The notes beneath the pieces were generated by a model. The model did no database searches. It was not told the DNA's origin and worked only from the letters and a program-made list of their open reading frames with translations. Both the position numbers and the translations under genes were made by a program. Below, in pieces: positions 46,794 to 54,961 of a stretch of DNA of 64,000 bases. Each line of letters starts with the position of its first letter. Within the stretch, counting starts at the first letter, position 1. This DNA comes from Rhizobium sp. C4 (GTDB lineage: Bacteria; Pseudomonadota; Alphaproteobacteria; Rhizobiales; Rhizobiaceae): the NCBI RefSeq assembly GCF_021026315.1, contig NZ_JAJNCX010000004.1:186001-250000 (forward strand). Direction: 5' to 3'.

Positions 46794-48266
46794 TCACGCC
46801 ACCTCGATATGCGTCATCATGCCTGTCACCATGTGGTAGAGATGGTGGCAATGGAAGGGCCAATGGCCCGGCTTGCCGGCATCGAAGGCGATGGTGACGG
46901 TCTTCATCGGCGGCACGAGGACGGTGTCACGCACCGCGCCCGCCATCCGCTGGCCATCGATGGCGACGACCTGGAAGGCATGGCCGTGCAGATGCATGGG
47001 ATGGGCCATCATCGACATGTTCATCATGGCGATCTCGACCCGTTCGCCGCTTTTCAGCTTCAGGTCTTCCAGCCCCGCCAGCGCCCATTGATAGCTCGCC
47101 ATGTCGCCCGACAGGTGCGCCATCAGCGCCTTGTCGGCGGGGCGGTTTGCAAGCGGCGCAGTGGAGCGCAGCGCGCTTTCGAGCGTCAGATCGAGCGGCT
47201 GGGTCTTGGTCCCGATCTTCGCCGCGAGGCGGTCGATCTTCGCGCCGGGCGTGGCAAGCACGATCCCGGTTCTATCGCCGGTGCCTTCGCGCAGCGCCAG
47301 GATCGGAAACGCTCCGTCGTCCTTCGGGATTTCCACGTCGAGATCGATGCGCTGGCCCATGCTGATCGGCACCGTCTCCGCCGTCATCGGCACAATGGCG
47401 TGGCCGTCGACGGCGACGAGCCGGGCGGCAAGCTTGCCCGTTGTCAGATGAAAGGCGGTGGAGGCTGCGCCGTTGATGATGCGCAGACGGATGCGACCGC
47501 CTTTCTCGACGGTAACGATCTCCGGATCGTCGAGCGTGCGGTCATTGGCGAGATAGGCGTCATACTCGATGTCATTGAGGTCCATCGCGCCCATGCCGCC
47601 CATGGCGGACATGTCGTGGCCGGAGCCCATGGATGTCATGTCGTGCTGCATCGACATCTTGCCCATGCTGCCATGATCCATCTGGTGGGCGCCATGCATC
47701 ATATGGCCGCCCTTGCCGCCGGTCAGCGTGGAAAGAAGCTCTTCCGCCGGCTTGAAGGAGAAGTCGTGGAGCAGGATGACGACCTCCTGACGGTCAGCCG
47801 CTGCGTCTTCCTTCGAATGAACGATCAGCGGGGCTGCCAGCAGGTTCTGTTCCTGAAGCGTATGGGCATGCATCCAGAATGTGCCGGTCTCTTCGAGCGC
47901 GAAATCATAAGGACGGGTCTCGCCGCCTTTCAGCATCGGCAGCGGATTGTCGGCCACGCCATCCTGTTCCCAGGGCGGGGTGAGACCGTGCCAATGGATG
48001 ATGGTGTCTTCCTTGAGCCTGTTGTTCAAGGAGACGGAAAAGCGTTCGCCGGGGGCAAAGGTGAGGCCGGGCTTGCCGTTTTCGGTGAGGCCATAGACGG
48101 TCGCGGGCTTGCCGTTGACCTCAAGTATGCGCGTGTCGATGGTGAGCTGGCGCGGGGCGGGCGCTGCGCGACCGATCCGGGGGACGAACTGGCTCGCCGC
48201 AAGGCCGCCGACGGCAAGGCTTGCCGTTTTCAGAAAATCTCTTCTGTTCATGGGTTTGGCTTTCAT
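46794..48266 (-). CDS. Multicopper oxidase, CopA/CueO-like
   Basis: A 490-residue periplasmic cuproxidase. A twin-arginine signal is present (NRRDFLKTASLAVGG), as usual for folded copper enzymes. Copper-site motifs are IIHWHGLTPP, MHAHTLQEQN, MAHPMHLHGHAFQV and, at the end, WPFHCHHLYHM. A Met/His-rich insert (about residues 190–230: MMHGAHQMDHG, MSMQHDM, MSAMGGMG) would bind copper ions. By family it oxidises Cu(I) and protects against copper. A small His/Met-rich protein gene lies immediately upstream on the same strand, probably co-transcribed. Confidence 0.9.
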   Translation of the reverse strand: MKAKPMNRRDFLKTASLAVGGLAASQFVPRIGRAAPAPRQLTIDTRILEVNGKPATVYGLTENGKPGLTFAPGERFSVSLNNRLKEDTIIHWHGLTPPWEQDGVADNPLPMLKGGETRPYDFALEETGTFWMHAHTLQEQNLLAAPLIVHSKEDAAADRQEVVILLHDFSFKPAEELLSTLTGGKGGHMMHGAHQMDHGSMGKMSMQHDMTSMGSGHDMSAMGGMGAMDLNDIEYDAYLANDRTLDDPEIVTVEKGGRIRLRIINGAASTAFHLTTGKLAARLVAVDGHAIVPMTAETVPISMGQRIDLDVEIPKDDGAFPILALREGTGDRTGIVLATPGAKIDRLAAKIGTKTQPLDLTLESALRSTAPLANRPADKALMAHLSGDMASYQWALAGLEDLKLKSGERVEIAMMNMSMMAHPMHLHGHAFQVVAIDGQRMAGAVRDTVLVPPMKTVTIAFDAGKPGHWPFHCHHLYHMVTGMMTHIEVA

Positions 48267-48305
48267 GATGTGGTCGTTTGCTCCGCAAGTCGCGGGGCGG
48301 TGACA

Positions 48306-48671
48306 TCAGGAAAGCGTGTGTTTCGGCGGCTGGAGCGGCGGCGCGGGCACGAGGCCGGTCAGCGGTTCGGCGCGGGCCGGGTGGATTTGCAAGGTTGGCG
48401 ACGCCGTGAAGAGTGCGGCAGGACGGGGCAGGGCCGTGAGGAAGACGCCGGCGCACCAGGCCGCGCAGGCGGCGTCGTGCTTGCCGTGATGGTCGGTTGC
48501 GGGTGCGTGGGATTTCTCCGTCTGCATCCCATGATGTGCGTGCATGTTCATTCCGTCCGCCATCATCGCGGCCTGATCATGGCCCGCCGGGGCCGCAAAG
48601 GATGCGGCCGGCGCGGCGGCGAGGCCGGCCAGAAGGCACAGGATCAGGAAAAGGCGCGACAGGTGACGCAT
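48306..48671 (-). CDS. Small copper-linked periplasmic protein
   Basis: A 121-residue protein with a signal peptide (MRHLSRLFLILCLLAGLAAA). The mature part is rich in His and Met (MNMHAHHGMQ, DHHGKHDAAC) and has a CAAWC pair, so copper binding is likely. The arrangement resembles DUF2946-like proteins found next to copper oxidases. It precedes the multicopper oxidase gene by 39 bases. A 13-bp inverted repeat spans its start codon. Confidence 0.7.
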   Translation of the reverse strand: MRHLSRLFLILCLLAGLAAAPAASFAAPAGHDQAAMMADGMNMHAHHGMQTEKSHAPATDHHGKHDAACAAWCAGVFLTALPRPAALFTASPTLQIHPARAEPLTGLVPAPPLQPPKHTLS

Positions 48672-48713
48672 GCGATGTTCCGCTTCAATCCTATGAAAGT
48701 AACATCGCATGCG
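48667..48713. promoter_or_regulatory. 13-bp inverted repeat over start codon
   Basis: CGCATGCGATGTT (48667–48679) and AACATCGCATGCG (48701–48713) are perfect inverted arms separated by 21 bases. On the minus-strand transcript one arm contains the ATG at 48671, and the ribosome site lies in the loop, so the hairpin could control translation; alternatively it is a protein-binding site. Confidence 0.6.
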
Positions 48714-48719
48714 CCGATT

Positions 48720-49169
48720 TCAAGCGGCGGCCACGCCAGATGATGGCCGAAGGGCGTTTTCGATGAGGGCGAAATCCGCCGCCGGGATCGAAAAGAGGCC
48801 GTAGCGGAAGGGCGCTCCCCAGTTCGCCTTGCCGGCGGTGAAGCTCAGCATCTGCAGCATGGGCAGGATCTTGGCCTCGCCGGAAGCGATCCATTCGACA
48901 TCGCGGCGGAAGGGGACAAAGCCGCCGCCCATGTCGAACTGGTAGGGCTCACGCTCGCTCAAACGACCGCAGGCGGTGAAGGCCTGCAGGCCGTCCTTCA
49001 CGCCCATGACGCGGCTTGGCGAATAATAGGCGATGAAGTCGCCGGGTGCGGTGCGTTTCAGCGGGCCGCCCTTGCCGTGGCAGACCTGCATGAAGCCTTC
49101 GCTGACACCGCGGCGGACATGGTCCGCCGAGGCTATGCCGATCCAGTATCTCGACATGGTGCTTGTCAT
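48720..49169 (-). CDS. EVE domain protein (UPF0310)
   Basis: A 149-residue EVE-domain protein of the PUA-like fold. Typical parts are [20 protein letters not shown] and [24 protein letters not shown] proteins bind modified bases in nucleic acid; their role is often in defence or RNA. It overlaps the end of the VOC gene and belongs to the WYL–VOC–EVE operon on this strand. Confidence 0.85.
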   Translation of the reverse strand: MTSTMSRYWIGIASADHVRRGVSEGFMQVCHGKGGPLKRTAPGDFIAYYSPSRVMGVKDGLQAFTACGRLSEREPYQFDMGGGFVPFRRDVEWIASGEAKILPMLQMLSFTAGKANWGAPFRYGLFSIPAADFALIENALRPSSGVAAA

Positions 49170-49179
49170 GGGGCGAGCC

Positions 49180-49557
49180 TCAGACCGGTTCATCGGCGCG
49201 GCGATAGACGCGCAGGCGATGGCCGTCCGGGTCGGCGGCGGTGAAGGTGTAGCCGAAATCCATCATGGTCGGCTTCTGGAGGATCGCTGCACCCTTGGCG
49301 GCCCAATCGGCATGTGCCGCGTCGACGTCAGCGTCCGTATCGCAATCGAACATGATTTCCGCGCCGCCGATCCTGCCATTGGCGGGCGGGTCGATCTCGC
49401 TGTCGAGCCACAGGCCGAGCTTGAAGCCGCCGGGCATGACGAACATGGCAAAGCCGGGCGATTGCTCAACGGGCTTGTGGCCGGTCAGCTTTTCATAGAA
49501 GGCGGCGCTTTCGGCGGGGCTCTTCACATAGAAGAGGACGAAGTTGGAAGGTTTCAT
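49180..49557 (-). CDS. VOC family (glyoxalase-like) protein
   Basis: A 125-residue protein with one VOC fold: [20 protein letters not shown] at the start and [11 protein letters not shown] at the end with a conserved metal-type histidine and glutamate-like positions. Family members bind antibiotics or break small electrophiles; the substrate is unknown. GGAG lies six bases before the ATG at 49557. A strong inverted repeat lies 46 bases upstream of the start. Confidence 0.85.
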   Translation of the reverse strand: MKPSNFVLFYVKSPAESAAFYEKLTGHKPVEQSPGFAMFVMPGGFKLGLWLDSEIDPPANGRIGGAEIMFDCDTDADVDAAHADWAAKGAAILQKPTMMDFGYTFTAADPDGHRLRVYRRADEPV

Positions 49558-49603
49558 GTTCATCTCCTGTCGTTTGTCGTTGAGGACAGGAGCGTTATAG
49601 AAT

Positions 49604-49632
49604 CTGATACTGCCAAAAAATGGCAGTATCAG
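49604..49632. promoter_or_regulatory. WYL-regulator operator candidate
   Basis: CTGATACTGCCA (49604–49615) and TGGCAGTATCAG (49621–49632) are perfect 12-bp arms around five A. The site overlaps the last codons of the WYL regulator gene and is upstream of the VOC gene on the same strand. The half-site TGGCA recurs at 50367–50381. Confidence 0.65.
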
Positions 49633-50321
49633 TTCTTGACCTTGGCGCGATCCAGCTCGCGCCATTCCTTTAGAAGGACCGCCTTGCGACGGGGATAGCG
49701 CATATCGGTCTCATCCAGCCGGACGATGCGGTCGGCGCGGAAATGGCGGAAATCGTTGCGCAGCTCGCACCAGGTGATGACGACGCGGGCGCGGTCGAAA
49801 AAGCCGAGCGCGAAGGGCCAGATGGTGCGCTCGCTGGTGCGGCCGGCCTCGTCCTCATAGGCGATGGAAAGCTTGCGCTCCTTGCGGATGGCAAGGCGAA
49901 TGGCGGAGAGATGCGTGTCGCCGGCGACAACCGGATCGCCGGGGCCGACCAGCAGGTTCGTCGCATCCAGCTGCTCGCGCAGGTCCTTCGGAAGAACGCT
50001 TGCGATCTTGGCCAGCGCATTTTCCGCCGCCTTGCCGAGCGGCCCGCCGGCGCGTTTCGACACCCAGCGCGAGCCGAGCACCAGCGCTTCCAGTTCATCC
50101 TCGGAAAACATCAGCGGCGGCAGCATGAAGCCGGGCTTCAGGATATAGCCGATGCCAGGCTCGCCGGTGATGTCAGCGCCTTGTGCCTGGAGCGTGGCGA
50201 TGTCGCGATAGAGCGTGCGGATGGAAATGCCGAGTTCGCGCGCGAGATTGTCCCCGCTCACCGGCTGGCGGTGGCGGCGCAGGATCTGGATGAGATCTAG
50301 CAATCTGGCTGAGCGCGACAT
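49629..50321 (-). CDS. YafY-type WYL-domain transcriptional regulator
   Basis: A 230-residue regulator. The N-terminal helix-turn-helix (VSGDNLARELGISIRTLYRD, about 21–40) is followed by a WYL domain (about 120–215) with the ligand-binding triad region RKLSIAYED and FALGFFDRARVVITWCELR. WYL regulators of this type often control the VOC gene beside them. Start at 50321 by MSRSARLLDL. A possible -10 (CATAAT) lies within the upstream repeat at 50367–50381. Confidence 0.85.
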   Translation of the reverse strand: MSRSARLLDLIQILRRHRQPVSGDNLARELGISIRTLYRDIATLQAQGADITGEPGIGYILKPGFMLPPLMFSEDELEALVLGSRWVSKRAGGPLGKAAENALAKIASVLPKDLREQLDATNLLVGPGDPVVAGDTHLSAIRLAIRKERKLSIAYEDEAGRTSERTIWPFALGFFDRARVVITWCELRNDFRHFRADRIVRLDETDMRYPRRKAVLLKEWRELDRAKVKN

Positions 50322-50366
50322 GGGTTCCCTCAAGCGGGTTTTATTGACATGATGTGCTGACAGATT

Positions 50367-50381
50367 ATGGCAGGATGCCAT
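50367..50381. promoter_or_regulatory. Inverted repeat in WYL promoter
   Basis: ATGGCA–GGA–TGCCAT lies 46 bases upstream of the WYL start codon. Its half-site matches the operator at 49604–49632, so autoregulation is likely. Confidence 0.5.
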
Positions 50382-50509
50382 GCTCTGCAATCATCTGTGG
50401 TTTTCGGCATTCAAGCTGCCCAAATGACCGCACCTTTGCTAAAAGGCGAGTTCGGGGCAGGGCTATCCCGAGTCTCCCTCAGCATCCAATCAGTTCAGGA
50501 CGTGCGCAT

Positions 50510-52015
50510 TTGAAGGTCGGCATCGATATGGGGACGGTTTCGGGCGGGCAGAAAGCCATGCTCGATATCGAGGAACTGCTGGCGACGCGCCTTCTGGTGC
50601 AGGGCAATTCCGGCTCCGGCAAGTCGCATCTGTTGCGCCGCCTTCTCGAACAGTCCTCGCAATGGGTTCAGCAGGTTATCATCGACCCCGAAGGCGACTT
50701 CGTGACGCTGGCCGACAAATATGGCCATGTGGTCGTCGATGGCGAGCGCACGGAGGGCGAGCTGGTGGGGATCGCGACGCGCGTGCGTCAGCATCGCGTT
50801 TCCTGCGTGCTGTCGCTCGAAGGGCTCGATGTCGAGAACCAGATGCGGGCGGCCGGCTGGTTCCTCAACGGGCTTTTCGATGCGGATCGCGACTACTGGT
50901 ATCCGGTTCTGGTCGTGGTGGACGAAGCGCAGATGTTTGCGCCCGCCGTCGGCGGCGAAGTGTCGGACGAGGCGCGCAAGCTGTCGCTCGGCGCGATGAC
51001 CAACCTCATGTGCCGTGGCCGAAAGCGCGGTCTCGCCGGCGTCATCGCCACGCAGCGTCTGGCGAAGCTTGCCAAGAACGTCGCCGCTGAAGCCTCCAAC
51101 TTCCTGATGGGGCGTACCTTTCTCGATATCGACATGGCGCGTGCGGCCGATCTTCTCGGCATGGAGCGGCGGCAGGCGGAAATGTTCCGCGACCTGTCGC
51201 GCGGCGCCTTCGTGGCGCTCGGACCTGCCCTGTCGCGGCGACCGCTGAATGTCACGATCGGGCATGTCGAGACCTCGGCGCGCTCGGGGAGCCCGAAACT
51301 GATGCCGCTGCCGGGCCAGGCGCCCGAAGTCGATGTCGAGGATCTGATCCTGACGCCGACCGAGGATGAACTGACGCGCCCTGTCGTGCGCCGCACGCCG
51401 CCGACGCCGAAGCCCGCCACCGATATTCTGGCCGAACTTGCCCGTGCCGAGCCTGCCGCATCCGAGCCGCAGCCGCGCCAGGCCTCGTTCGACCTCGATC
51501 CGTCCGAGCGCGAAGACAAGCTCGATCAGGCGCTCTCGGAAGTTCTGTCGCAGCCCGGCGCCACCTTTCGGCCGGATGCCGAGCTTTATCAGGACTTCCT
51601 CGTGCGCGCCCGCATTCGCCGCATTCAGGGGCCGCCGCTGCCGCTCGCCGAGTTCCGGCGAAGACTTGCCGTCGTGCGCTCCGGCGTGGACGAGGAGACG
51701 GCGGGGTCCGAACAATGGGCGAGTGCGCTCGAGCTGGCGCGTCGTGTCACCGACGATCTTCAGGGCGTGTTCCTGCTGCTGGCCAAGGCTGCGATCTGCG
51801 GCGAGGCCTGCCCGCCGGATGCCTCGATTGCGCGGGTCTATGGTACGCATTCGGCGCGGCGTGCGCGGCGGTTCCTGAGCTATTTCGAGGAGCAGGGACT
51901 GATTGTCGTTCACACGGCCCATGGCGGCGGGCGTATCGCCGCCTTTCCCGATCTCGACTGCGAGACGGCACCGGGCGATCCGGATGCGGCGGATTTGGCG
52001 CAGGCGGCGGAGTAG
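50510..52015 (+). CDS. HerA-like AAA ATPase (DUF87)
   Basis: A 501-residue P-loop ATPase. Walker A is GNSGSGKSH (residues 32–40 from this start) and Walker B is LVVVDEAQMFAP (about 138–149), with GRKRGLAGVIATQRL after it, the pattern of DUF87/HerA helicase-like proteins. The C-terminal 200 residues have a Pro/Ala linker then an unknown helical part. It would move along or unwind DNA, but there is no NurA partner. The TTG at 50510 is preferred; the ORF extends to 50354. It is divergent from the WYL gene. Confidence 0.75.
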   Translation: MKVGIDMGTVSGGQKAMLDIEELLATRLLVQGNSGSGKSHLLRRLLEQSSQWVQQVIIDPEGDFVTLADKYGHVVVDGERTEGELVGIATRVRQHRVSCVLSLEGLDVENQMRAAGWFLNGLFDADRDYWYPVLVVVDEAQMFAPAVGGEVSDEARKLSLGAMTNLMCRGRKRGLAGVIATQRLAKLAKNVAAEASNFLMGRTFLDIDMARAADLLGMERRQAEMFRDLSRGAFVALGPALSRRPLNVTIGHVETSARSGSPKLMPLPGQAPEVDVEDLILTPTEDELTRPVVRRTPPTPKPATDILAELARAEPAASEPQPRQASFDLDPSEREDKLDQALSEVLSQPGATFRPDAELYQDFLVRARIRRIQGPPLPLAEFRRRLAVVRSGVDEETAGSEQWASALELARRVTDDLQGVFLLLAKAAICGEACPPDASIARVYGTHSARRARRFLSYFEEQGLIVVHTAHGGGRIAAFPDLDCETAPGDPDAADLAQAAE

Positions 52016-52065
52016 TCACGGCGCTTCACGCGGAAGCCGGGCGTCTCATTCAAACTGCAGAATCA

Positions 52066-52093
52066 AAAAGGCCGGACAAACGCCCGGCCTTTT
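52066..52093. terminator. Bidirectional terminator, herA-like/csp
   Basis: AAAAGGCCGG (52066–52075) pairs with CCGGCCTTTT (52084–52093), an exact 10-bp stem with an eight-base loop between the two converging genes. Confidence 0.8.
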
Positions 52094-52120
52094 CGTTATT
52101 CAGTTCAGAAGAGCGGCTTA

Positions 52121-52330
52121 TCAGCCAGCCTGCAGGTTGCCTGCGGCGCTCTTGCCCGAACGGCGGTCCTGGAGGACTTCGTAACGGATCTTCTGGCCTT
52201 CGGAGAGCGTGCCCATGCCGGCGCGTTCAACGGCCGAGATGTGTACGAAAACGTCCGTGGAGCCGTCGTCCGGCTGGATGAAGCCGAAGCCCTTGGTGCT
52301 GTTGAACCACTTTACGGTGCCTGATGCCAT
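52121..52330 (-). CDS. Cold-shock domain protein
   Basis: A 69-residue single cold-shock domain. RNP1 is KGFGFIQP (residues 13–20) and RNP2 is VFVHIS (27–32), with GTVKWFNSTK at the start. It binds single-stranded RNA or DNA and can act as an RNA chaperone. A leader of about 150–200 bases with no gene separates it from the SMR gene and may hold a long 5' untranslated region typical of csp genes. Confidence 0.95.
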   Translation of the reverse strand: MASGTVKWFNSTKGFGFIQPDDGSTDVFVHISAVERAGMGTLSEGQKIRYEVLQDRRSGKSAAGNLQAG

Positions 52331-52532
52331 GACGATTTCCTTTCAAATCGTTGTGTGGACTTGGCGTGGAAAACCTCCCACGCCGGTGGATCGATTTTGA
52401 AGGGAAAACAGAGGCCGGTTAAGCGCCGACCAGAAGTCGCTAGCAAAGTTCGATGCGCATTTCATAAAGGAATCGGCTGAAAACGCAACCGTTTTTCCTG
52501 GACGCCTCTGTCCTGTTGTGTGACGTCAGCGC

Positions 52533-52877
52533 CTAATGTCCGACGGACGACGAGAACAGATTGACGATGACAATGCCGATGATGATCAGCAAAAGGCCGG
52601 CAATCGCGGGCCAGTCAAGGCTCTGGCGGAAGACGGTGACGCCGATGATCGAAACGAAGACGATGCCCAGTCCGCTCCAGATCGCATAGGCGATGCCGAC
52701 CGGCATGGTCTTGAGCACGATCGAGAGCAGATAGAAGGCGACGCCATAGGCAGCCATGGAGAAGACGGTCGGCCAAAGCTTCGTAAACTGTTCGGCCTGC
52801 TTGAGAAGCGTCGTGCCGATCACTTCAAAGAAGATGGCGGCGACGAGAACGGCATAGGTCACTGTCATTGTGGGCAT
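52533..52877 (-). CDS. SMR family multidrug efflux protein
   Basis: A 114-residue, four-helix membrane protein of the small multidrug resistance family (EmrE/SugE). The key glutamate is in IFFEVIGTTLLK (about residue 18), and IAYAIWSGLG and SLDWPAIAGLLLIIIGIV match helices 3 and 4. It works as a dimer driven by protons. It is 23 bases past the D,D-carboxypeptidase gene on the same strand. MTVT (52868) is an alternative start. Confidence 0.9.
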   Translation of the reverse strand: MPTMTVTYAVLVAAIFFEVIGTTLLKQAEQFTKLWPTVFSMAAYGVAFYLLSIVLKTMPVGIAYAIWSGLGIVFVSIIGVTVFRQSLDWPAIAGLLLIIIGIVIVNLFSSSVGH

Positions 52878-52900
52878 GTGTCGTCCTCGTCTTCGTGGCT

Positions 52901-53722
52901 TTATCTCTTGGCGGATTTGGTCTCGCCGCCCAGATGTTTGTTGAGCATGTCGGTCATCTGCTGGTCTCGTTCGCCAGCGGACTTGGCGCCGATGACGACG
53001 CCGATGACGCGCTTGCCGTTCCTGGAGGCGGAGGTCACCAGATTGTAGCCGGCGGCCTGCGTATAGCCGGTCTTGATGCCGTCCACGCCCTGGTAGCTCG
53101 CCATCATGCGGTTATGGCCATGCAGCTTCATGCCGCGGAAGACGAACTTGCGGGTGGAGAAGAGCTTGAACTCTTCCGGGAAGTCGCGCATCAGCGCCAG
53201 ACCCAGCGTTGCCATGTCCTTGGCGGTCGAGACCTGCACCGGGTCGGGCAGGCCGGCCGGGTTGGTGAAGACCGTGTTGGTCATGCCGAGCGCATGGGCC
53301 TTCTGCGTCATGACCTTGCCGAAATCGGCTTCGGAACCCGAGAAATGCTCGGCCACGGCGACGGCGGCGTCATTCGCGGACAGCACGATCATGCCGAGCA
53401 CGGCTTCCTTGACGGTGATCGTCTTGCCGGCGCCGAGTGCGTATTTGAAAGGGTCCTTGCTTTCCGCATTGGCGGAGAGAACGAGCTTGTCTTCCCATTT
53501 CAGCGAGCCTTTGTGCAGCGCGTCGAAGGTGAGATAGAGGGTCATCATCTTGGTCAGCGAGGCGGGGAAATTCTGCTGATCGGGGTTTTCTGCCTCCAGC
53601 ACCTTGCCGGTCTCTGCGTCGAGCATCAGATGCGCGCGGTCGGCGAGGGCGGCGTGAGCAGAGAAGAGCAGCGAAACGCCGAGCGCTGCACGGACAAGGG
53701 CGGGGGAGAGACGCAAGGACAT
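52901..53722 (-). CDS. D-alanyl-D-alanine carboxypeptidase (PBP5/6 type)
   Basis: A 273-residue penicillin-binding protein of the S11 family. A signal peptide is at the start. The active-site motifs are SLTK (about 57–60; nucleophile serine), SAND (about 116–119) and KTG (about 217–219). It trims D-alanine from peptidoglycan stem peptides in the periplasm. There is no long C-terminal anchor, so it resembles DacF/DacC-type short forms. ATG 53722 is preferred to TTG 53728. The SMR gene follows at 23 bases. Confidence 0.92.
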   Translation of the reverse strand: MSLRLSPALVRAALGVSLLFSAHAALADRAHLMLDAETGKVLEAENPDQQNFPASLTKMMTLYLTFDALHKGSLKWEDKLVLSANAESKDPFKYALGAGKTITVKEAVLGMIVLSANDAAVAVAEHFSGSEADFGKVMTQKAHALGMTNTVFTNPAGLPDPVQVSTAKDMATLGLALMRDFPEEFKLFSTRKFVFRGMKLHGHNRMMASYQGVDGIKTGYTQAAGYNLVTSASRNGKRVIGVVIGAKSAGERDQQMTDMLNKHLGGETKSAKR

Positions 53723-53971
53723 GGACAATGGATTCCTGATGTTCGGCGGCGAGGGGATGATACGACGGCAGGGGTTAGCCGAAACGTGCTGGAAACGCCA
53801 TATCTTCCCGCATTAACGAAACATAAATCATTCGATTCGAACAATTCACTTGCATTTGACCGCGACCTTGCTCAATGAGAGCCTAAGTGGCGAATGACAC
53901 AAGAAAATGTTGTCTGAGCAGGAGCCCATGTGGTTCGGGGCGCAAGAAGCCTTCGTGTTATCGGAGACTGG

Positions 53972-54940
53972 ATGATCCTCCGCAAATATCTGATTGCTGC
54001 TGCATTTCTGGCTTTGACTGTCAGCACGGTCGAAGCGCGAGATGTCATGCCTCAATCACCCGAACAAGTTCTGCTCTGGCCCGAGGCTGCACCGGGCGGT
54101 GGCGGACCGAAGGGTCCGCTCAAGTCGACGCCGTGGGGCGCCCTCAGCCAGATTTCCTCCCCCGATATCAGCGTCTTCAAACCGGAAAAGCAGAATGGCG
54201 GCGCCGTGCTGATCATTCCCGGGGGCGGATATCGATCCATATCGGCGCAGGGCGAGGGCTATTCGGCTGCAAAGTGGCTGAACGACCGCGGCTTTACCGC
54301 TTTTGTCCTGACCTATCGTCTGCCCGGCGAGAGCTGGGGCGATGGACCGAAAGTGGCGATCGAGGACGCGCAGCGCGCGATCCGCCTGATCCGTGCGAAT
54401 GCCGCCTCCTATGGCATCGACAAAGGCCGCGTCGGTGTGCTCGGCTTTTCGGCCGGCGGGCATCTGGCTGGCCTCGTCGCCACCCGTTTTGCCGAAACCT
54501 ATTACGAGCCGATCGACAAGATCGATACGTTCTCAGCGCGACCGGACTGGGTCGCGCTGGTCTATCCCGTCGTGTCGCTGGAGCCGCCCTTCACCAAGAC
54601 CTCCACGCATCGGCAGATGGTCGGTCGCGGCACGGTGGCGACAGAGGCGCAATGGTCCGTGCAGACGGGTGTCAACACGCGCATGCCGCCGGTGTTTCTC
54701 GTCCATGCCGCCGACGATCCGATCGCCAATGTTGCCCATAGCGAGATCATGGACGCCGCCTGCAAGCGCGCCAAGGTTCCTGTCGATTTCGTGCGTCTGC
54801 CGACAGGCGGCCACGGCTTTGCCATGGGCCGTCCGGGGACGGCGAGCATCACCTGGAGCAAGTCCTTCGAGCAGTGGCTGAAGCGAAACGACAACACGGC
54901 CGTCTCGATGGCCGCGACGGGTCGGGAGCGCGACCGCTAA
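53972..54940 (+). CDS. Secreted alpha/beta hydrolase (esterase)
   Basis: A 322-residue protein with a signal peptide (MILRKYLIAAAFLALTVSTVEA). The oxyanion region is LIIPGGGYRS (about 78–87), the nucleophile elbow GFSAGGH (about 157–163), an acid in HAADDP and the catalytic histidine in TGGHGFAMG. It fits the BD-FAE and carbohydrate acetyl-esterase type of hydrolases. It may remove acetyl groups from sugars, but the substrate is not proven. Single gene. Confidence 0.85.
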   Translation: MILRKYLIAAAFLALTVSTVEARDVMPQSPEQVLLWPEAAPGGGGPKGPLKSTPWGALSQISSPDISVFKPEKQNGGAVLIIPGGGYRSISAQGEGYSAAKWLNDRGFTAFVLTYRLPGESWGDGPKVAIEDAQRAIRLIRANAASYGIDKGRVGVLGFSAGGHLAGLVATRFAETYYEPIDKIDTFSARPDWVALVYPVVSLEPPFTKTSTHRQMVGRGTVATEAQWSVQTGVNTRMPPVFLVHAADDPIANVAHSEIMDAACKRAKVPVDFVRLPTGGHGFAMGRPGTASITWSKSFEQWLKRNDNTAVSMAATGRERDR

Positions 54941-54961
54941 GCCTGCTCCCGGGCGTCCTTT

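Noticed and set aside
46644-48743. Plus-strand open frame of 699 codons
   Set aside because: Antisense of the multicopper oxidase and the small copper protein; no domain signal.
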